Origin: Eumeta japonica
Taxonomy: Eukaryota > Arthropoda > Insecta > Lepidoptera > Psychidae
Direction of reading: 5' to 3'
Length of the DNA stretch: 64,000 bases
Assembly (NCBI GenBank): GCA_005406025.1
Contig: BGZK01000013.1
Location: 682,001-746,000 of the forward strand
The first letter of the stretch is position 1. Each line of letters opens with the position of its first letter. Shown in pieces: positions 59,691-64,000 of this stretch. The notes beneath the pieces are model-generated. The model worked only from the letters and a program-made list of their open reading frames with translations. It was not told the origin of the DNA and searched no databases. The translations under genes were made by a program, and so were the position numbers.

Positions 59691-60880
59691 ATTTGTAACA
59701 GGAACCACAGATAAATTGCTGCGTGTCTCGCAGATCGCTTTAAGCAATTGGTAGCGGATGTTTGCACCACATTAGAAACAATTACTCTAGACCACAATTT
59801 ACACCGAGTCAGGATTTAGATCCAATGCTCCTAGTCTGAAATAAAATAATAGGTGTGCGTCTCTCTGCAGTCGCTGAAAAAAAAACTTACACCACGGCAG
59901 TTTCCCTAACGCGAAATGATCCTAGCAATTTTCAGAGAGTGCCCCCATTAAGCGTTTAATTAATATATAGGCAATTTGTCGGTTAATTAATTGTTATCAG
60001 CTCGCATAAACGTTTTCGTTCTTTATCAAAGTGAGACATCTTTTATTGACGGGCATTCGACGTGTGATTAGACTTTTTTAGTCAAATTCGTTAAATGTAA
60101 TGATCGCTATTAGTTTATTAAAATACCCTTAATAGAAATTCGGTTATTCTGGTTTTTTAATTAGTCCTTTTTTATTTGGAAAAAGCGAAGTGAAATCACT
60201 TTTTAAATACTTACAAAGATAACCTAGAAATTACTACCTTCAATCAGATAGATCGACGATCGTTTTCAATAGTACTGCATGAAATATCTGTGAATCTTCA
60301 TCTAGTACAATTTACAAAAACGAGATGAAAATAAATTTATGGTTCCATTGCATCTTATCGATTTTAATTTGATTTTACCCTTTCTTGCCACATCTAGTTT
60401 ACTTTTGTAGTTCAAAAGAAAATCTTTAATCAAAATAAATAATCCTATTAAAGGTGAAATGTCTTATATTACATAATATTTTATTAGTTATTTCTTTTAA
60501 AATTCTGACGTTTCTGTGTCAGCAATTCGCTTTGGAAAAACGACTTAACGCACTAAGCAGCCGTTTTTCAGGATCGAAGAGCTATAAGCAAATAGTTACG
60601 GCAATTTTACTGAGTTTATTTCTTTACGTCTTTACCTAAGAAAATAAAGCCTTTTTAAAGAGAAATATATGCTGATTTTCAGTTTGCGTTCTGTTTGTTC
60701 CGCGTAACCTTTTTATCCGTAGTTATTATTATTTAACTCTATGTAAATACTACAAAAAAATTGAAAAATATAAAAGCACATGCTTCATGGCTCATTTAAA
60801 AACAGAAAAATCGTAAAAAAAGAGGTTTTAATTTTAGTTTTAAGTTTCGCGGCATTTCTTATGCCTACGAGGGGAATAAA
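59691..60880. other. Non-coding AT-rich region
   Basis: Nothing supportable is seen. Confidence 0.4.
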
Positions 60881-61078
60881 GCGGCCTTTACATTGTACAA
60901 CTGTCGCACGTACGATGGTCGTACAAGTTGTTTGCAACTTTCGCAAGCCTCTTTATATTTAGAGACACGTCGGAAAACGACTGTGACGAAACTGACTCAT
61001 TTTTCATACGGTTTTGAAATGGATCGTAAAAAACTAGCTGCAATTGCAGCGGTTATAGTGTATAAAATAATAGTGTAA
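60881..61078 (+). mobile_element. Possible 5' end of a PIF/Harbinger transposon
   Basis: A leader 'gcggcctttacattgtacaa' followed by 'gtcgtacaagttgtttgcaa' resembles terminal words of lepidopteran Harbinger-like elements. It leads to an ATG at 61019 encoding MDRKKLAAIAAVIV. That start resembles the N-terminus of HARBI1-type nucleases, but the frame stops after 19 codons. The rest of the transposase is missing. Both resemblances are from memory and short. Confidence 0.3.
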
Positions 61079-61229
61079 AAAAATATATGTATAATGTAAA
61101 AAAATAGAAAAATAGGGTCCCGATGGATGAACGATTGGCTAATTAAAAGAAAAGCATTTTATCACATTGGCTTATTGCGGGGTTTCTCAAACAGAGAACA
61201 GCGAACTCCTAAATCCCAAAGATAGTAAT

Positions 61230-61400
61230 ATTACGATAATATAATGTAGTTACAATTATTGTTGTTTTTGGAGTCGGTGTCTATTGCTAAGTATATTGTA
61301 GTGTTTCCTTGGCTGACTAACACCGACTTCAAAAATAACAATAATTGTAACTACATTGTATTATCGTAATAATTTATTACGATAATACAATTATAGTTAC
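61230..61400. mobile_element. Fold-back (snap-back) MITE-like element
   Basis: A left arm (61230-61280: ttacgataatataatgtagt ... ggagtcggtg) pairs with the right arm (61321-61370: caccgacttc ... ttatcgtaat) over about 50 bp with a few mismatches, around a 40-base loop. A further inverted copy of 'attatcgtaat/attacgataat' lies at 61360-61390. No coding capacity. The core 'gagtcggtg' to 'caccgactt' is reminiscent of lepidopteran MITEs. Confidence 0.8.
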
Positions 61401-62609
61401 AATTGATTTATCGACTTTTAAGTAGTCTAATATTTTTCATTTCATTTTACTTAGGAGAACTCTAAAAATATTTTGATCATTGTTTGTTATTCGTAGGTAT
61501 GTGTTGAGTTAAATTTGAAGTGGGTAGGTAACCTACCTTCTTGCGTGGTAAACACATAGATCGTACCTACATACTTATGAGTAGAAAAAATAAATTGATT
61601 ATTAAGTTGTAGAAGAATACTCAATAGTTTTCTTTTTAATTTTTAGTACATATTAATTTGTTTTGGTGTACGTCAAAACGTAGAAAAAAAATCAACTCAA
61701 AACAAATTTGAAGTTGATTTTTTTTTTTTAAACTTTTGTTTTACTTATATATAGATAGATGTGATATACAATAAGAGACAATCAAATTTCAAGAGAGCAT
61801 TTGTGTATAGCAAGTTGAGAAATTACTCTCAGTAGTGCATTAGCCCTAACTCAATCGCTTCCTGTGAAGAGGCGTACTATAACTAACTTAAAAGGCTGAA
61901 GAGAATTTTTACTTTTCTCAGTCAATGTCTGTACGCAATAACGGTTTAAAGGAAAGTCATACAAGATCGTTAAGTTTTTTGTAATATCTATTGTTTAACT
62001 TACTAGCTCTATATTTAATACGGCTTTGATAAGATTTTGGTTTCTTAATGAATCATTCTTAAATTCGTAACACTTGTCATATCTGCAGAAAATTGAAAAA
62101 TGTAAATCATAAGATTTTGAAATTTAATTTGTTTTCTGTTTTAATTTGTTTCATAAGTGGCATTTGTAATTTTTACAAAGTCGAATTTAATTTTAGGGCA
62201 AATTTATAACGTTCTCTTAATTTTTCCTTAAAATTACAAATTCACAATTATTTATGCTGACCATATTGGAATACTTTTACATTAATAAAATCCGTTTTAA
62301 ATAATACTGTATTACAGTGGCGTGCAGTATGATTTTAGACAGGGTATGCATGGCTATAGAATCTTCTCAGTTTTGCCATTGTTTCGGTTGATGGCCCACC
62401 GACGGCGGCTACCTACCATATCTGACTCTCACTGCACAATAGATTCTTCTGGAAAGTTCATACAATAAGAAGAATACTTTTCACAAACAAGCAGGTCAAC
62501 AAATTTCAACTCTTTTAAATATTTGTAGCAACTACGACATTCATTGAAAACATTGTCTATAACCTCGCAAAACACACGCGTGTAATCTGTCAACTTTATG
62601 AATATCTTA
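61401..62609. other. Non-coding; A/T-run hairpin at 61684-61727
   Basis: aaaaaaaatcaact pairs with aagttgatttttttt across about 20 bases. A word 'cagtggcgtgcag' near 62317 resembles a transposon end but has no visible partner. The 84-codon minus-strand frame at 62429-62683 overlaps the SINE and is not called. Confidence 0.4.
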
Positions 62610-62695
62610 CTACCCGATCGGTACAGTCGGCAGTGACCCTGCTGCTGCGCTGGGGGCGTGGTTTCGATTTCCACACAAGACAAACATTTATTTAT
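62610..62695 (+). repeat. tRNA-like SINE head
   Basis: 'cggtacagtcggcagtgacc' (box-A side) and 'gtggtttcgatttcc' (box B) lie at tRNA-like spacing, followed by 'acacaagacaaacatttatt'. I recall this 3' flank from a tRNA-derived lepidopteran repeat. It does not fold convincingly as a functional tRNA. Confidence 0.55.
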
Positions 62696-62951
62696 TTTGT
62701 TAAAAAATATTTTTTTTTTGATTCTGGGTATTTCTATGTATTAAGTGTGTATATTGACAAAAAATAAGTATTTATCAATAGGCATGATGACTGATTTTCA
62801 AAAACTACTCCATATTGTTCTTAGGTGTCTATTTTATACAAAATAAATCGTATTTCTATAAAAAATATAGATTTTGGTGCAAAAAATTACCTATAAAAAA
62901 TAAAATTTGAATTATGCACCAAAACGCTTGATTGGTAATGGCGTCTGCCTA
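62696..62951. other. Spacer with hairpin 62872-62924
   Basis: ttttggtgca (62872-62881) and tgcaccaaaa (62915-62924) pair exactly around a 33-base loop, just outside the left end of the THAP element, and may belong to its terminus. Confidence 0.6.
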
Positions 62952-63037
62952 TGACGTCACGCTTTCGTAAACATTTGTTAGCAGCTTGAATGTGTATTGT
63001 TTATTTTGATATCTAATTAAGATTTTGTGCTAAAGTC

Positions 63038-63498
63038 ATGAATCCTAATGTGTATCGATGGTGTGCGGTTCCTCAATGTAATAATACATCTATAAAAACT
63101 CCCAACAAGTTATTTATTGACGTCTCAATGCATAAAAAACATAGAAACAAGTGGTTAAATCTTGCAAGGCGAGATCCAGCAGATATATCTTCAAGTTCAA
63201 TAATTTACTTCTGTGAAGACCATTTTGACGTAAGTATTAACTTTATTCGCTATGTAATAATAAATTAATGAACATAATTATCCTAATTTATAAATAATTC
63301 AGTCGTCAAGTTTGAGGTTAAGTTTTATTGCTTTATTGCTAAAAACTTTTATTCTTGTTCCAGTTACCAAATGATATGGAAAACTATATTCAGTATCGTG
63401 TGATGGGTTCTATTTCCCAGTGCATGAAGTCAGGATGTATTCCCACAAAATTTGAATGCCAACCCGACAGAAGAAAACGAACTGCTTTCATAACGTAA
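63038..63498 (+). CDS. THAP-domain protein, two exons, transposon-derived
   Basis: Exon 1 (63038-63229) begins with ATG and encodes CAVPQCNN, NKLFIDVSMHKKHRNKWLNL and YFCEDHFD. The intron 63230-63363 has gtaagt at its start and ttgttccag at its end. Exon 2 (63364-63498) continues in frame with LPNDMENYIQYRVMGS, GCIPTKFECQPDRRKR and a TAA. The product would be 108 residues. The pattern C-x4-C ... W ... CEDHF is the C2CH zinc finger of THAP domains, which bind DNA. Family members fused to a transposase are much longer, so this copy has kept only the DNA-binding end. The intact frame across a canonical intron suggests recent activity or retained function. Confidence 0.75.
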
Positions 63499-63590
63499 CC
63501 TCAAAGTGTCGTACTCAAGCATAATATAGATACTTTGTGAAAATTTAGGTCGTTTAATGTATTTTGAATAATATTTAATGCAACACTTAC

Positions 63591-63768
63591 TTGGAAGTTT
63601 TAACATATCGAAATTCTGCCGAACAAAAGCCATTGTTTGATGCAAAAATCCTCCCAGCATCAACAAGTCGATTTTGGCAAACTTGAACTGTTTGCTTCGA
63701 TAAATCCTTGTTCCATGAATAATGTTTCCTCGTAGGTACTTTTGTTTATAAAAGCCAAGACACAACAT
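63591..63768 (-). CDS. Possible first exon of a second transposon gene
   Basis: From the minus-strand ATG at 63768, 59 codons run open (LCLGFYKQKYLRG, KFAKIDLLMLGGFLHQTMAF, VRQNFDMLKLP) up to a donor 'ccaa|gtaagtgt'. The peptide is not low-complexity, and the donor is canonical. I do not recognise a domain. Its convergent orientation to the THAP gene within one inverted-repeat pair suggests a two-gene element whose middle was deleted. Chance openness is a real alternative. Confidence 0.35.
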
Positions 63769-63870
63769 TTATATCAAGCAAATATCAGTTAAACTGTAAA
63801 AAAGGGAAATACAAAGCAAGATCGCAATGTCCTTAAAACGTTTAATAATGTTTACGAAAGCATGACGTCA

Positions 63871-64000
63871 CACGCTTCGGATTGGTGTTTGACTTAATAT
63901 GGCGAATTGGCGAGTTTTGTGTTTTTATTTTTATAAAATAAAAATAATCACACTGGTTTTTAAAAAATAAGTGACATAAAAAGAATCTTTATATTGTGTA
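63871..64000. other. Window end, non-coding
   Basis: AT-rich. 'cgcttcggattggt' just outside the right repeat resembles 'cgcttgattggt' just outside the left repeat in direct orientation. Confidence 0.35.

Larger units (their letters stand above)
62952..63870 (+). mobile_element. Small THAP-carrying transposon, deletion derivative
   Basis: tgacgtcacgctttcgtaaa plus 4 bases (62952-62975) recurs in reverse complement at 63847-63870 with one mismatch. Between them lie a spliced plus-strand THAP gene and a minus-strand open segment with a donor, pointing toward each other. From memory, ISL2EU-type (PIF/Harbinger superfamily) elements carry a THAP-containing transposase plus a second gene. About 0.9 kb is far too short for an intact one, so this looks like an internally deleted copy. 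The true termini may lie further out. Confidence 0.55.

Noticed and set aside
62429..62683. 84-codon minus-strand frame (SCVEIETTPPAQQQG...)
   Set aside because: Its first third is the antisense of the tRNA-like SINE head; the remainder has no motif.
62610..62695. Possible functional tRNA gene
   Set aside because: Boxes A and B are recognisable, but no acceptor-stem or anticodon pairing supports an intact tRNA.

Overview
The window looks like nuclear DNA of a lepidopteran insect (moth or butterfly). It is AT-rich and almost entirely non-coding. It carries repeats I associate with lepidopteran genomes: tRNA-headed SINEs, a repeat that begins like tagcttttgcccgcggct, a 'gggttccgtag' repeat, non-LTR retrotransposon 3' ends with an ATTTG-type tail, mariner copies, and a THAP-domain transposon gene. 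The species cannot be named from what is visible, and the taxonomic call rests on memory of these families, not on a search.

No complete host gene is visible. The long open frames are mostly chance openings, antisense shadows of transposase remnants, or stop-poor simple repeats. The best host-like coding signal is one minus-strand open exon at 35916-36218. It has an acceptor, a donor and hydrophobic segments, but no partner exon was found. The best spliced coding unit is the 108-residue THAP-domain protein at 63038-63498, which sits inside a small transposon.

Layout. 0-15 kb: a decayed DUF4817-type helix-turn-helix fragment (361-690), a SINE-like copy, a dead minus-strand mariner (4745-5575), and two nearly identical repeat copies in inverted orientation 12-13 kb apart (1360-1812 and 14029-14644). 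15-30 kb: mostly featureless AT-rich DNA with CpG-containing GC-rich islands, hexamer-like tracts, a diverged tandem array (20650-21190) and hairpins. 30-45 kb: a LINE 3' end (36454-36810), hexamer-like tracts paired with the tagcttttgcccgcggct repeat, a mariner with both inverted ends (40556-41804), and a 91-bp-period array (about 42180-42440). 45-54 kb: very sparse, then a cluster of perfect palindromes at 52.2-54.5 kb. 54-64 kb: a SINE, a minus-strand LINE fragment, a mariner with well-matched ends (57127-58326), a possible PIF/Harbinger 5' end, a fold-back element (61230-61400), a tRNA-headed SINE and the THAP element.

The recognisable genes are parts of selfish elements and do not form a pathway. 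All three mariner transposases are inactivated by lost catalytic aspartates, stops or frameshifts. The GC-rich islands are the only candidates for host regulatory DNA.
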